This document shows, one piece after another, positions 12,611 to 24,429 of a stretch of DNA of 64,000 nucleotides (position 1 is the first letter of the stretch; each line of letters opens with the position of its first letter). The notes beneath the pieces were generated by a model. The model made no database searches, was not told the origin of the DNA, and worked only from the letters and a program-made list of their open reading frames with translations. A program made the translations under genes and the position numbers. The stretch spans positions 62,001 to 126,000 of the forward strand of contig JAFFJZ010000083.1 in NCBI GenBank assembly GCA_018340375.1, given 5' to 3'. The stretch comes from Gonatopus flavifemur (lineage: Eukaryota > Arthropoda > Insecta > Hymenoptera > Dryinidae).

Positions 12611-13330
12611 CACAGTGGGACCAAATGCCAAAAAGTTGGCTAAAACTATGAGGAGTCATTGGATTCACTTGAAACTCAGTCTTCGGAGGTTTATGGGGTC
12701 GCTGATTACGAATTTGTTATCGAAATCCTCAAATTCAAAATGGCGGATCCAGTATGGCGGACAAAAATCCGGAAATTCATCGGAGTTCTCCAAACTCACG
12801 AGTTGGTAATTTTTGAGGCTGCTGGTTACGAATCCATTGTCAAGGTTCTCAAATTCAGGATGGCGGGTCCAATATGGCGGACGAAAATCCGAAAATTCAA
12901 CGGATTCCTTTCAAACTCAATATTCAGTAGGTTTTGGGATCACTGATTACGAATCCGTTGTTGGAATTCTAAAATCCACAATGGCAGATCTAATATGGTG
13001 GACAAAAACTCGAAAATTAATCGGATTTCCTTCAAACTCGGTAATCAGTCGTTCTGAGGCTCTCTGATTACGAAACCTTGTCAAAATTCTGGAATTCAGA
13101 ATGTTGGATACAATATGGTACACAGAAATTCCAAACTCCAACGGATTCTCTTTCAACTTGGAACCCAGGGATTTGTGGGGTTGCTGATCACAAATTCGTT
13201 GTCAGAATTCCAGAATTCAAAACGGTGAATTCAGTATGGCGTCACAGTGGGACCGGATGCCAAAAACTTGACAAAATTATGAAAGCATGCTTCAATTCTG
13301 ATTTTTGAGGTTGCTAATCAATAATCCGAT
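12611..13330 (+). repeat. Array of five ~120-bp units with CACAGTGGGACC ends
   Basis: The core ATGGCGGATCC (varying to ATGGCGGGTCC, ATGGCAGATC and so on) recurs at about 12739, 12860, 12980, 13100 and 13220, a steady 120-121 base period. Each core is preceded by GGGG-TCGCTGATTACGAAT-like sequence. CACAGTGGGACC occurs at 12611 and again at 13243 in the same orientation, each followed by a similar ATGCCAAAAA block. The same core and period occur in the arms of the RAG1-like element at 57.8-62.9 kb, whose ends are CACAGTGGGG. I infer that this is a non-autonomous or solo terminal array of a related DNA transposon. Short open frames through the units are by-products of the period. Confidence 0.7.
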
Positions 13331-13442
13331 GAGAAAATTTCGGAAAACACAATGGTGGAAAAATAAAAAATCATGGATTCAATCAAAATTCCATTTATAG
13401 TTTTATTTATGCTTGAAAAAAACAAAATGGCCCATTTTGCCA

Positions 13443-13445
<3 letters not shown>

Positions 13446-13477
<32 letters not shown>

Positions 13478-13488
13478 ATTATTATTAT
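13446..13488. repeat. (ATT)n microsatellite
   Basis: A run of ATT trinucleotides with one AAC interruption lies immediately before the Copia LTR start. Confidence 0.9.
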
Positions 13489-13780
13489 TGTTGGAATATT
13501 TTGTTATTCGCGTCCTGATCCCGCGGGCCACGTTGCTAGAAACGATCGGGAACGGTCGTGTGTTGTCGTGCTCCTTCGTGTGCGAGCGCTCTAGCTGGCG
13601 TTGAAATCGTGTCGTCAGTTGCACATAAGTTGATCGATCGATGAGATGTACCTCGGATACTATGTTTGATACCCATTACTTCTTCGATTTCTTCATATAA
13701 TCTGAATATTAATACCACTTAAAAACCGTATTGTAACACATACGCTTTATTTTATGAATAAAATACCTACATAATCAACA
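13489..13780 (+). repeat. Copia 5' LTR
   Basis: A 292-bp segment begins TGTTGGAATATT and ends AATCAACA, directly before the primer site. An AATAAAAT polyadenylation-type signal lies at about 13757. No second LTR copy was found to confirm the boundaries. Confidence 0.7.
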
Positions 13781-13794
13781 GGTTATGCACCCAT
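13781..13794 (+). other. Copia primer binding site
   Basis: GGTTATGCACCC follows the LTR end without a gap and resembles the internal initiator-tRNA-Met site used by Copia elements. The deleted Copia at 53-54 kb has the equivalent GGTTATTGGCTCAG. Confidence 0.65.
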
Positions 13795-13902
13795 TAAGTG
13801 TGAACGTTTTTTTTTTCTTCGGTTAATCGAAAGAGTCGGTCCGCCATTGTCGAATAGTATACGTGATCGTGTGTGGAAATTGTTTTTTTTTCGAGAAGAA
13901 AA

Positions 13903-15815
13903 ATGGCAGAAGAATTATCAGCGAGACACGTGAATAAATTCGATGGAGGAAAATTGTGCAAAATATGGCACAACAAATAAAAGACGTCGATGAACAAGTT
14001 TCGAATGTTGCTATTGTTAAATAAACTACACTATCAAGTGTTTATTAATAAGTAAGTAAACGATACACATAAATGTAAAGTGCGTGTGCTGTGCGACGGC
14101 ACGATCTAGACTCCCGCAGCAGCGCTTACACGACTCTAACTAACGCTGAGGTGAGTTCCCTCTCTATACCACTCACTCATACATATGAGAGCGCTCACAC
14201 TCACACGACCGTGTCTATCATTCGTGATAGTGTCTCTCAACCTATTATAGCGCTAATGTACATGTATTCTTAACAGCTATCATGGCAAAAATTTCAGCGA
14301 GCTTACCGACAAAGTTCAATGCGCTAAAGACGGCGTGGAATAGTGTTGCAGTTGCTGATCAAACGATCGAGAATTCAATAGAAAGGCTTATCAAAGAAGA
14401 AACAAGAATAAACGTTGACGACACATTGGCTAGTGCTTTCGCTGTTTCTACTTCAGTGAAGAATAGCAAAACAAACAGCAGTATGAAGAAGACATCGAAT
14501 GTGACGTGCTTTCGTTGTCAAAAGAAAAGAGACTTTGCAAGAGACTGCTATACAAAGAAGAAAAAGGACACAAATAAATATGAAGAAAGTAACTCAACAA
14601 CATTCGTAGCATCCTCGTTGAGAAAAGTAAGAGATATCAACGACGAATTTCATGAAAAAGAGAAAAATGAAACACATCATAGTGTTGTGATGTTGTCATA
14701 TGAACAACAGAGAGAAATTATAGATAGAGACATCCGTGATGTGTGGTTGACGGATAGTGGCGCTTCAAAACACATCACTTACCGACGAGAATGAGTCATC
14801 GATTATCGACCGATCGAAAAAGAAGTAGTTTCGTTAGGGGACAGCGGTGAATGTGAGGTGTTGGGGTGTGGCACAATCGACATAGAAAATCTGGTCGATG
14901 GTAGGTGGCGGAAAGATGTAATCGAAAACGTGTTACGTGTGCCTAAATTGACGAAGAATGTGTTTTCCATTGGTGTATGTACATCGAAAGGTTTTGATGT
15001 CAAATTTGATAATAAATGTGTAAAAGTATGCTGAAACGGAAAAGTGCTTGCAGAAGGTATCAAACAAGGAAATGAAATCTTCCGAATGACATTTGATGTC
15101 ACATCAGTGTATAACAGTGAGGAAGCAAATATTGCATCTGCGTTAGAAGTGTGGCACAAGCGATTCAGCCATGTGGACAAAAACACATTGAAAGACATGA
15201 TAACAAAACAAATGGTGCAGAGAGTGTCTTCATCTAACGCGAAAGGTTTTTTCTGTGAATCCTGCCAAATTGGAAAATCACACAAACTTTGCTTCAAGAC
15301 TCGTGCACCGAAGGAACCTCGAAAACCGGGTGGATATATTAGCTCTGATGTGTGCGAACCAATGCCTGTAGAATCAGTTGGAGGGAACAGATTCTTTGTA
15401 ATTTCTAAAGACGACGTTTCCGGTTACAGGCATGTATATTTCATAAAACATTAATCTGATGTGTTGAACAAGTTTGCTGACTACGAAAAAATGCTAAGAA
15501 CTATGTTTGGAAAAACAATGAGAATTCCACACACAGATAATGGTACGGAGTATTGCAACAAGAAGATGCTATCATACTCATCTTCGACGGGGATTACGAT
15601 GGAAAATACAGCTCCTTATACGTCTGAACAAAATGGCAGATTCGAACGGGATAATCGTACAATAATGGAGAGTGCCAGAACTATGCTACTTTCCAAGGAT
15701 CTGCCTAGGACTTTCCGGGCTGAAGCAGTGAATGCTGCGGTTTGCATCCTTGACAGAACGGTAAATAGTTCGAATCCCGAAGAAACTTCTTATGAAATTC
15801 GGATGAAAAAAAAAA
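13903..15815 (+). pseudogene. Copia gag-protease-integrase remnant
   Basis: Gag probably starts at ATG 13903 (MAEELSARHVNKFDGG), in another frame from the rest, and is mostly deleted. From 14282 one frame carries a degenerate zinc knuckle (CFRCQKK...RDC, with His and Gly lost), the aspartic protease motif WLTDSGAS near 14745, a pre-integrase HKRFSH...CESCQIGK zinc module at about 15155-15280, and the integrase core. The core Asp is in SSDVCEPM, the second Asp in HTDNGTEY (about 15530) and the Glu in QNGRFERDN (about 15640). In-frame stops at 14792, about 15032 and 15452 and the missing RT/RNase H part make it non-functional. Protease cleavage and integration are the known roles in this family. 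Confidence 0.85.
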
Positions 15816-15819
15816 CTCG

Positions 15820-16822
15820 AAGTGTCACATTTATATATTTTTGTGGTTCTTACAATTGCCTAGTTTGTCCAGCGGGGCGCGGTCGGGTGCACCCAGTATG
15901 TTTGACAAAATATCAATATACCCCGGACAAAATATCTGGACAAAATATCCCGGACAAAATATCCCCGTCTGAAATACCCCGACTTCAAATATCATGTAAA
16001 AAATATCCCAGGCAGTATATCCCGGACAGAATGTCCACTCACTAACCTTATGTATCTTTGTGCGTAAATTCCAAATCTGCAATCCAATTTTTTCGATCAT
16101 CCTTAGTTTTCGGACTACAGTGACTTTTTCAGCATTTTTTTAGGTACCACATGGCTTATAGGCGTGGAACTGTTTTGATTTCCTGTACATTTTCTCGAAT
16201 GAATACTTTGTCGAAAAATGGAAAAAACCCTACCAACAGAAGTGTGCATCACACAAACGTGGCTATTCGTCAGCGGGTGAAGCTCGCTGACGACAACGCA
16301 TATATAGTAAAAGGAGCGGGGTCCAGGGGCGAAGGTCCTGGCCGAGGGGGGGGGGCGGAGGCCCCCCCCCCGATTATGAAAGAATTGAGTCATTATTGTG
16401 CAAAGCGAAAAAAATAAGAAGGTTAATTTGTCGATCTAGAAGTTGTTTTTCTGTGTTGACTGAAATATGAGCACTGAGTTTGGAAAGTGTTCATTCGAAG
16501 GAATGTCCCTTTCGGTCACGTGGTGGGACAAAAATGCAAACTTTCATGTGCAATGAATTTTTCAATAAATGCATCATGAATCCGAATGTTTCAGTGATTG
16601 ATGTACTTATGTTTTCCCTCTTTCTGTTCCGGGGCGAAACAGTGTTGTTCCAGCACTGGGATGTTCTTCGCGTGGGATATGTTGGTCGGAGAAATTTTTG
16701 TCGGGGATATTTTAGTCGTGGATACTTTAGACGGGGATTTTTTTGTACGGGGACGTTTTTTTTGGGGATATTTTTGTTCGGGATCGGCTGCCCTAGACCC
16801 TGTCAAGCAGTGAAAAACGATT
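15820..16822. mobile_element. Non-autonomous element with inverted terminal mini-arrays
   Basis: The left end (about 15900-16035) is a run of degenerate CCGGACAAAATATCC words. The right end (about 16670-16795) contains the inverse, GGGGATATTTTTGT-like words. Between them lies unrelated sequence with a G/C-rich inverted stretch at about 16315-16372 (a run of G followed by a run of C). No transposase is present. It abuts the truncated Copia, so it may have inserted there or replaced the Copia 3' part. Exact termini were not resolved. Confidence 0.5.
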
Positions 16823-17400
16823 AGTGCAGTATGCCAAACTGATTTCAGTACTTAACAGTATCATGTATCCTGCTGTATTGCTGAAATCTACATAAAACTG
16901 TCCGGCTTTCCAAGCAGGGTATACTATTAAAAATACAAACTGTAAAAAATTCGGTTCCACATGAGCTCAAATAAAATACGATCAATTTCGGTGTATGTGC
17001 CTTCACTGAAAACGTGTCTTTTTCTACACACAACAATAGAACTGTACTTTACAATGTCGAACACCTCTCCTTCCCACTGTTCGAGAGTTACTACTCCTTG
17101 TCTCCAAGCACTCTCGTCACGCAGTGCCGCTCAACCATATGCGCATGCACACATACAAACATGCCACCCACCTTGACAAACTATGTTTTGGATACAATAA
17201 AATAATGGGCATGAGATCAAGTACAATTCAAAAAATAAAAAACATGAACATAAAATCAATCTTCGAACAACTTTTTCCTTACAACGACTTGAGTAAACTA
17301 TAACTCAACATACATGTGAGGATTTCCATAAATCGAATACTTAAACATGAAGCATATGATCGCTCATAATGAAAAAATTTTCATGAATGCTTATGAAATC
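16823..17400. other. Non-coding, nothing recognised
   Basis: No gene or repeat is supported between the preceding element and the end of the BEL/Pao remnant. Confidence 0.35.
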
Positions 17401-17766
17401 GGTAACGGGGCGATTTTTATCACAGGTCTTTTATACACTCTCGTAGGTGTACGTACGTCAACAGCTCGTATAATAGAATCTTCTCCAGGGTAAACCTGAA
17501 CAATTCTTCCGAGAACCCATCTAAAAGGAATATGTTCCCCTTCTTTCATCATCACCAGCTGACCAACATGTGGATCAGAAGAACCCTGATTTCTCCATTT
17601 GGTACGCTACAAACACGGGGTCAAATATTCCTTGATCCACTGTTTCCAAAAATTTTGTTTAGCCTGTTCTATTTGTTGCCAGCTAGATAACCGTAATGTA
17701 GGAGTCTGGGTTCTCGGAGCATCGTGATAGCTTCCCCGATTAAGGAGTGGCTCGGAGTGAGAACCA
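17401..17766 (-). pseudogene. BEL/Pao integrase C-terminal domain (DUF5641-type)
   Basis: On the minus strand, from about 17766 down to 17401, the translation runs through WQQIEQAKQNFWKQWIKEYL, then DPHVGQLVMMKE, PFRWVLGRIVQVYPG and YKRPVIKIAPLP. This is the conserved end of BEL/Pao polyproteins, which follows the integrase core and probably takes part in DNA binding. An in-frame stop lies near 17607. The segment was once continuous with the integrase at 18382 but is now separated by an insertion. Confidence 0.8.
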
Positions 17767-18381
17767 GTAATTAGTAGAGAATCAAAGCAAGATGACCTCG
17801 AAATAAAAATTTATCCCAACTGAGACTTTTCCTCAGATTTCAATTACACATAAAAATTAAAAGAAATCCACGGATTCGGCCCGAGGAACCTTAACTTTCG
17901 AATTAAATGCACTCCTCTATGAGCCGACTCAGAATTATCTATCAATATTTATTGCGATGAGCCGTTGCTTTGTGTACGGATACAGCGCGAATCTCTCACA
18001 CCACACTCGTCGTTTGCATTAAAATCCCCACTCAGAAAAGCATCTGAAAACTAAGCATATGTTAAACTCAAGCATCCACTATCAAAATTGATTATCGAGC
18101 AATTGCAAGCTGAATTACAACCAAATCGCATGTGAAATTATCCTCACGCATACACACACGAACGAACAAGCAGAGAAAGCAAGTCTGGCTAACACGTACG
18201 CTTCGCAACGAGTGACTCGTCTTAACGTTTCAAATTGTAACGGTGAGCCCGCTTAAAGACGATATACCACTCGTCAACGAAATCAAACTCTTTTGACACT
18301 CGCACATGCGAATCTCATACATGAACGAGAGAAGCGTCAATCCAGACAAGGAGAGGAGGTAAGGCAAGAACAAGATAAACG
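17767..18381. mobile_element. ~610-bp insertion within BEL/Pao (candidate solo LTR)
   Basis: BEL/Pao coding stops on both sides of this block and would be continuous without it. On the minus strand the block begins TGACGTTTATC or TGTGACG, has an AATAAATATT signal towards its end and ends GAGGTCA. These are LTR-like features without coding potential. No convincing target duplication was found, so solo LTR is only a suggestion. Confidence 0.4.
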
Positions 18382-19602
18382 TCACATTCCAAGTGATAGA
18401 TCCCTATCCGCAACAACCAGCAAATCTTGAATATCGTCAGACAACGCACACAACGGACATGAATTCATTATTCCCTCAATTTGGATCATCAAAGTCAGGA
18501 ATTGGATAACTGTTACCAGTTTGTCGCCGACAATGCGCTTGAAATGAGTTTTGAAAGATTTTACGGCTGCCTCCCAGAGGCCCCCAAAGTGGGGAACTCT
18601 GGAAGGAATGAAACGCCAAATGATTCTTTCTGCTCGCAGGTCACGATTGAAGGCTTCACTCCGAGCACACTTCCCAACAAACTCTTCCGATACACGATCA
18701 GCTCCTATTTGATTTTTTCCATTATCAGAAAAGATGTGTGCTACTCTTCCCCTACGAGAAATTGATCTTTTCATTTCGGCTATCGAAGCTTCGCTCGATA
18801 AGTCTTCCACTATTCCCAAATGCATGGCTTTAGAAACCATGTGAATAAACACTGTAACATAAATTTTGGAATGAAAATTTTCTCTGCGTACTCGAGCACG
18901 TAACGAAAAAGGCCCGCACAAATCTATCCCACAATGCAAGAATGGCCAAGCAGGTGCAGTTCGGAACTCAGGTAAAGATGCCATTTTTGGATTCAACGGA
19001 TTCGGATAAGATTTTACACATATAACGCATTTTCGTAAATTCTTCTTTACTGTACTCTTTCCTTCCAAAGGCCAATATCTGGTTCGCAAATTTGCTGACG
19101 TGCTTGCAGTACCAGCATGTAAGAATTTTTCGTACGATTATTCGTGTATGATTAAATCAGCTAAAACGCAATTATTTGGCAAAATGATTGGATGTTTCAT
19201 ATCATTTGTACAATCTCTCAAATTGAGGTGACCACCTACCCACAAAATATTATCCTCAGTGAGAAAAGGGTCGATTGATTTCAATTTAGAATCTTTATTA
19301 ACCTTGCCTGTTTTCTTCAGGCTTTCCATTTCATGACTAAAATGATATGCTTGTACTTGAGAAATAAGAAGATTTTCTGCCTGATTACATCCTTCTACGT
19401 CTAAATGACCACCTTTTCGGTTAGACTTGTTCCTTCTACTATTATATATAAATCGAAGCATATATGCCAACACTCTCGTCAATTTCAGGAAAGAAGAATA
19501 TTTTTTACAAAGAGATAAAACAAAATTATTCTTTTCAATAACAACCCCACAATCCGAATTTTGAACCTCCTCAAGTACGCACTCCACATCTTCAGAGCTC
19601 AC
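18382..19602 (-). pseudogene. BEL/Pao integrase
   Basis: The segment at 19138-19602 carries the region before integrase, including ILWVGGHLNLRD and HPIILPNN. After a frame break at 19090-19137, the segment at 18382-19089 has the zinc-module CVICVK (about 19020), the core Asp in CGIDLCGPF, the second Asp in IFSDNGKNQIGA and the Glu in HFGGLWEAAVKSFK. This gives the BEL/Pao spacing of the catalytic triad. Both the frame break and the loss of the adjoining domains make it inactive. The family's role is insertion of the reverse-transcribed element. Confidence 0.85.
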
Positions 19603-19718
19603 GGTATAATATTATTCCACGTTATTCGACGCTAACCAGTTTGGTCCATACCACCATGATGAACATTCTACTAGATTCGTTGGGCTTGCGGCCTCTTGAG
19701 ATGACGTCTGCCGGATTA

Positions 19719-20852
19719 TCATGAGATTTCACATGACTCCATTGATGCACACTCGTATTTTCCGATGCAATGAGATACAAATGTTTGCCAGCGTCTTGCT
19801 GGAGATCTTGACCACGCTAAAACAATTGTCGAATCTGTCCAATATCTTACCGCATTAGGCAATTTCATCATGGAAGCGAGTACTGTTTCCATTAACCGTG
19901 TCAACAATAGAGCATCACATAATTCCAACCGCGGCAGAGATATTGCCTCTGATAGGCTGATTCTCGCTGTCGCACACGATAGGTGAACGTGGCTCTCCTG
20001 AGATTCGTCTACATATCTCACGTGAATGGATGCACCGTAGGCCTGTGAACTGGCGTCGCAAAAACCATGCAATTTTACTTCAACGATACCATCGACTGGC
20101 AGGACCGTTCTAGGAATTCCCAATTCCGTTAACAACCCAATTTCCGATCTAAATTGCCGCCATATTCCTGCTAGATCTGCAGATAAAGTATCATCCCAAT
20201 CAAGTCCTAGTAGTCAGGTTTCTTGGAGTAAGATTTTTATATCAATTATACTTGGCCCGACTAAGCCGAAAGGATCAAGGATCTTTGATATTTATGACAA
20301 GACGCTACGCTTCGTAAGATCTGTCTCCTTATTGAATTCAGGAGAAGAGTACTGGTTGACATCCTCCTGATGGTTCCAAACAATGCTCAGAGTTTTAGTT
20401 TGTCACTGTGGTTCCACCTTTCCAAGTTGTTTTGCAGTTTCAGAATCATCTGAAAGATGATCGATATTAGAGCGCCGCTTATGCAGGTTGAATCCACCCC
20501 TTTGCATGAGTTCTGAAATTTCATTTTTTAGTTCCTCTAAATCTGAAACTCTGTAAATAATATCTCGGATGTGACGAAAATCTTGCTCTTCATCAGCTAA
20601 CTTTCGTAGGGTCAAAGTTGCCGAGGACGATGCAGGTTTCAATCTATACGTGACCGTTTGTAATTCAAATGTTTGTATAGGCTCGGATTCACCTTCTCTC
20701 CAAAATATAATTCGTAACTGAGTTTGATCCTGTGACGCCAACACTTGTCTGTACATCTCACTAATATCACAGGATCCAACGAATTTGAAGAATCTGAATC
20801 GAATTAATATGCTAAATGAAACTGAATGGCCTTTTGTTGGCCAGTTCTTCAC
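19719..20852 (-). pseudogene. BEL/Pao reverse transcriptase/RNase H fragment
   Basis: The segment at 20403-20852 has CDISEMYRQV (the first catalytic Asp of RT) and KLADEEQDF. Where YVDD is expected the sequence reads DIIYRVSDLEEL, so the active-site motif has been lost. After frame breaks (20136-20402), the segment at 19719-20135 is RNase H: LHGFCDASSQAYGA, LPRLELCDALL and YWTDSTIVLAW, which contain the expected acidic residues. The element is 5'-truncated near 20852. Confidence 0.85.
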
Positions 20853-21054
20853 AATTATGGAGTAGTTTTAATTTGATTGAACCCAGGATTATTGTAATTT
20901 TATGATCATGGGATATGACAGAATGTAAATTCATGCAAAAAGCTATGAATTTGTTCGTCAATTTATTTATAATAATAAGCAAACTAAAAAACAACGACCC
21001 TTTCGTTGGGAAAAATTCATTGTTGAAGACATTTCTGAGCATTCCGTTACAGGA

Positions 21055-21480
21055 ATCACTATTTGGAGGTTTTTGAGGTCGCTGATCACGAATCTGACCT
21101 CAGATTTCGGAAATTCAGAATGGCGGATCCAATAGGGCAGCCAAAAACTTGAAATGGCACCTGATTCCATTGAAAATCGCCATGTAGGGGTTTTTGGGGT
21201 TGCTGACTACGAATCCGACCTCATATTTTGAACATTCAAAATGGCGGACCCAAAATGGTGACAGAAAAAATTGAAATATAACTGGATTCCATTGAAAATT
21301 AATTCACTGGCGTTTTCTGAAATGCGGATCACGAATTTGATCTTGGATTCTGAAAATCCGAAATGATGGATTCGAAGTGGCATCGAATCTGAATTCAGAT
21401 TCTCGTGAAAAAAGATTTAGAATCCTCAGACATTCGGGAAGCTCGGTTACAAAAGAAGACCCGCTCTCAGCCAAACCTGG
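21055..21480. repeat. Three ~121-bp units (ATGGCGGATCC-type)
   Basis: The core occurs at about 21120 (ATGGCGGATCC), 21240 (ATGGCGGACCC) and 21361 (ATGATGGATTC), each preceded by TCGCTGATCACGAAT-like sequence. An inverted, shorter version lies next to the other family B piggyBac copy at about 34780-35040. So the array belongs to a duplicated block rather than being a chance insertion. Confidence 0.75.
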
Positions 21481-21829
21481 ATGTACGAACGAGGACGTGA
21501 TGGTTGTTATCTCCATTTCTTTTGTGTTTTCGTGCATTTCAAATTTCCCCTTCTTTTTCAATTTCTGATGTTTTTTATGTTTTTTTTTACTTTTGATTGT
21601 TTGCAATTTTCAATTGTCGTTTCTTATTGGAACTTTCTATATCGATCTATTTTTTTCATATAAATTTTGAGCAATTCACTTCCCGTAGTTATATATTCTA
21701 TCAGTATACTTCAGAAAATTCTCCCATGTTATTTTTTTCCTTTCTCCACGAATAATATATCAAGAAACGATTCCGGTCTGTCGGGAACATAATGGTCCGT
21801 TGCATGTGCCGCACATCCAACGAGTTCGT

Positions 21830-22796
21830 CTATTGTTTGTTTTCGCACTGAAAAGCGCAGATCGTCCTTGGTCTTCGATGCAACTGCATTGAAAGTGCAT
21901 TTTTTTCAACAGACACTTGTGGTTTTTGAGGACCGATGATTGAAGGCTGACGCTCCCTTCCTCTTCCAGTTGGAATGGTACCAGACACTAATCCATCTAC
22001 CAAGAGCAGTTTAATCTTTTTCAACGTCATGGGGTTACTGGTGTTTATTTTTGTAAATATGATGAATGAATTCACAATTGTCACATCATTGAATTACCAG
22101 AATATTCTGTACATTGAAGAAAATGTGTGTTCACGATGACTATCTGAAATATGGTTATGACAGATAGCTGCGGTAGTGATACATAGATCGTGCTGGTAAC
22201 GATTTATATTACTTTATACTGATCTGCATAATCCCTGGAATGATTCTTTTAGCTTGTGGTAGCAACAAAGATATACCTCTACTTCAGATAGCTGAAATAG
22301 CTCAATAGTATTGTTATGAAAGCAATTTTTCTTTCAGTGTGCTACCATTGTTCAGATGTCCGAATAATTTTGGATGTGAATATCAAGCGATCTGTGTTAT
22401 CTACGGAACTCATGTATTTGTTGTGATTAGAGCACATCTGTGTGTATAATTATTAGTCTGCTCAACTATCATATCTGGAATCTCTTCGGGAAAGAGACAT
22501 TCGAACATCACAATTTCTGAGGTATTTAGTCCAGGATCAGAAGTCAATGGACTATCTGTTCTCTGTTTCCCTTTTTTCGTCCATACTTCACTGCGAAAAC
22601 ATTCTCCTCCATCTTCATCTGAATCGTCCTCGCTTTCATCTTCTTCCGCATGCTCATTTCTAGGAGGTGAGGTACACATAGAGTAACATAGGTACGATAC
22701 GTACTCGCTTCGCGGAAAATTCGGACTCTTTGGCGATGGAGTACTTACACTCAGAGAAATCTTCTTAGCCACCACCCGGACCACCCGGAGAAACAA
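21830..22796 (-). pseudogene. piggyBac family B transposase, internally deleted copy
   Basis: On the minus strand the segment at 22410-22796 holds an acidic N-terminal region, VWTKKGKQRT, and FPEEIPDMIVEQT. The segment at 21830-22084 holds the C-terminal part (IVNSFIIFTK, LLLVDGLVSGTIP, QKPQVSVEK). Both match the fuller copy at 32945-34593. The catalytic region between them is absent, so this copy is a deletion derivative, inverted relative to the copy at 33-34.6 kb. The first 30 or so residues upstream of SPPRNEHAEE do not match the other copy and are probably not coding. Confidence 0.8.
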
Positions 22797-22849
22797 TATG
22801 TCTATTGTTTCTTAGAAGTGAAATTTTGTGCTTAGATCGAAAAAAGTGG

Positions 22850-23400
22850 TAAAAAAAGTCGTGGACGCGTCCTTGACCTTAAAACAGGTCATTTCGAGGT
22901 CCAATTTCTTTTTTTCCGTATTTTGAGTTCAAACTGAGTATGCCTACGTTTTTTGGTGTGCTGAGTACGGGAGAAGATGGTGGAAGAATCCTGGATGCGT
23001 CCTTGACCTTGAAAAAAGTCATTTCGAGGTCATTTCAAGGTGAAATTCCTTTTTCTCCCGTATTTTGAGTTCAAACTGTGTATACCTATGTTTCTTTCTT
23101 GTGCCAAATACGAAAAAAATGGTGGAAGGAATCGTCGACGCGTCCTTGCCCTTGAAGCAGGTCATTCCAAGGTGAAATTTGATTTTGTTCCCGTATTTTG
23201 AGCTCCAACTGTGTACGCCTAGGTTTTTCTGTGACCTGAGTACGACAAGAATAGTGAAGAAGATCCTGGATTCATCCTTGCCCTTGAAAAAGGTCATTTG
23301 GAGGTCATTCCAAATTCCAATTTTATTTTCCCCGTATTCTCAGCTCAAACTGTCAAGCCTCCTTCAGCTGTTGTGCTGGGTACGCAGAAAACTTGTGGGA
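22850..23400 (+). repeat. Four ~135-bp tandem units
   Basis: GACGCGTCCTTGACCTT and variants occur at about 22863, 22995, 23137 and 23270. Each is followed by GGTCATTTCGAGG-like sequence and a TATTTTGAGTTCAAACTG block. The inverse array is at about 31640-31970. Confidence 0.8.
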
Positions 23401-24240
23401 AAAATTCTACAAAATTTATCGATCTTGAATATAGATATTCCAAGGTCGAATATTGGTTCCCTGATGTCAGCTTCAGGCATTTCCAAATTCGTTGATGGTC
23501 GAAGTACAGGGAAGGAACGTGGTATTCCTCTCATTCTGATGCAACTTCTTCTCATATATGGTATTAGATGTTTTCTCTTCCATTTGGAAAGATTAGTCTG
23601 AGTGATGGAACAATTTCCATTTGTTAGAAATCTCCTCCATTGTAGGAGCATATCCTCAATTGGAGAAGAAGAACGGTGGAAAATTTTTTCTGATTGAGTT
23701 GGATTTTCTCTCTTTTCCCCGGATTATTTTCTTTGATGTGGAAATCCTGACGATATGTTTGAGGTTGAGATACAGGTTGTCAGGGAACTGGAGCTACAGT
23801 ATGCTTTCTCGCTCTGAGCATGACCCAGGTCCAGCGACGTGAACGCGGCGAGAATTTGATGTCTTCGCGGTGGTTGATTTTCGTGAGTCCCATCGCCTCT
23901 CACGTTGTTTCGAATTGATTGAACTCACGGGAAGATCACTCCAGTGTGGTACACTTTGAAGCATGGCGTGATGTATGGAGAGATATTGAGAATGGAGCAT
24001 ATGTAATTGGTTCGCGTCAAGGCCTCACGCAAAGTGCACAATTGGCATCTCCGTTTCGTAATAGATTGCGGGAAATGGCGACCAACCAATCGAGTGGCAG
24101 AGGGTTCGTTACTAAGAATGCTTTCAGTAGACTCCAGTTCCAATAATGGTCTAGGTATTTGTAAACGAAATGAAGGAAACGATGTATACGGCAAAGTGGA
24201 GCAAGTTTCCTATAGGGGCACATTTCCCCTCGCGTCATAA
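23401..24240 (-). pseudogene. Inverted copy of the piggyBac family A 3' end
   Basis: On the minus strand 24194-23925 encodes LELESTESIL, then RCQLCTLRE, YICSI and ITPCFKVYHT. This matches the C-terminal cysteine-rich region of the family A transposase at 29440-29640, with several Cys retained. Downstream on the minus strand, one unit of the 40-bp repeat (about 23866-23910), the GACCCAGGTCCAGCGACG region and further non-coding sequence also match 29690-31640 in inverted orientation. It is a 3'-end duplicate without catalytic residues. Confidence 0.8.
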
Positions 24241-24429
24241 TTCCTCAATGTGCTGGTACGGCGCGTCAGGGGATGAATAATCGGGACGCATCATCCTACG
24301 CAGCATTCACGAAAATATCAGCTTGAAAGCTGCTCTTATCACAGTGTGAGGACTTTGTCAAAGATTTGGTTATTGCTGAGTAAACTTTACATGTCTTCAC
24401 TCAAATTCAAGAAAACGATTTTTCTCCAC

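Larger units (their letters stand above)
13489..15815 (+). mobile_element. Copia (Ty1) element, 5' portion
   Basis: This unit contains a 5' LTR, a tRNA-Met-type primer site, gag, protease and integrase in Copia order. The coding sequence stops abruptly at about 15815, just after integrase, where a different repetitive element begins. The reverse transcriptase/RNase H part and the 3' LTR are missing from the window. Confidence 0.85.
17401..20852 (-). mobile_element. BEL/Pao retrotransposon remnant
   Basis: Reading the minus strand there are, in order, part of the reverse transcriptase, RNase H, integrase and the C-terminal BEL/Pao domain. The 5' part (gag, protease, first half of RT) is missing beyond 20852. 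About 610 bases of other sequence interrupt the 3' part. No LTR pair was identified. Confidence 0.85.

Noticed and set aside
13403..13624. Poly-Asn or poly-Leu protein over the (ATT) repeat
   Set aside because: The open frame is produced by the microsatellite and the Copia LTR start.
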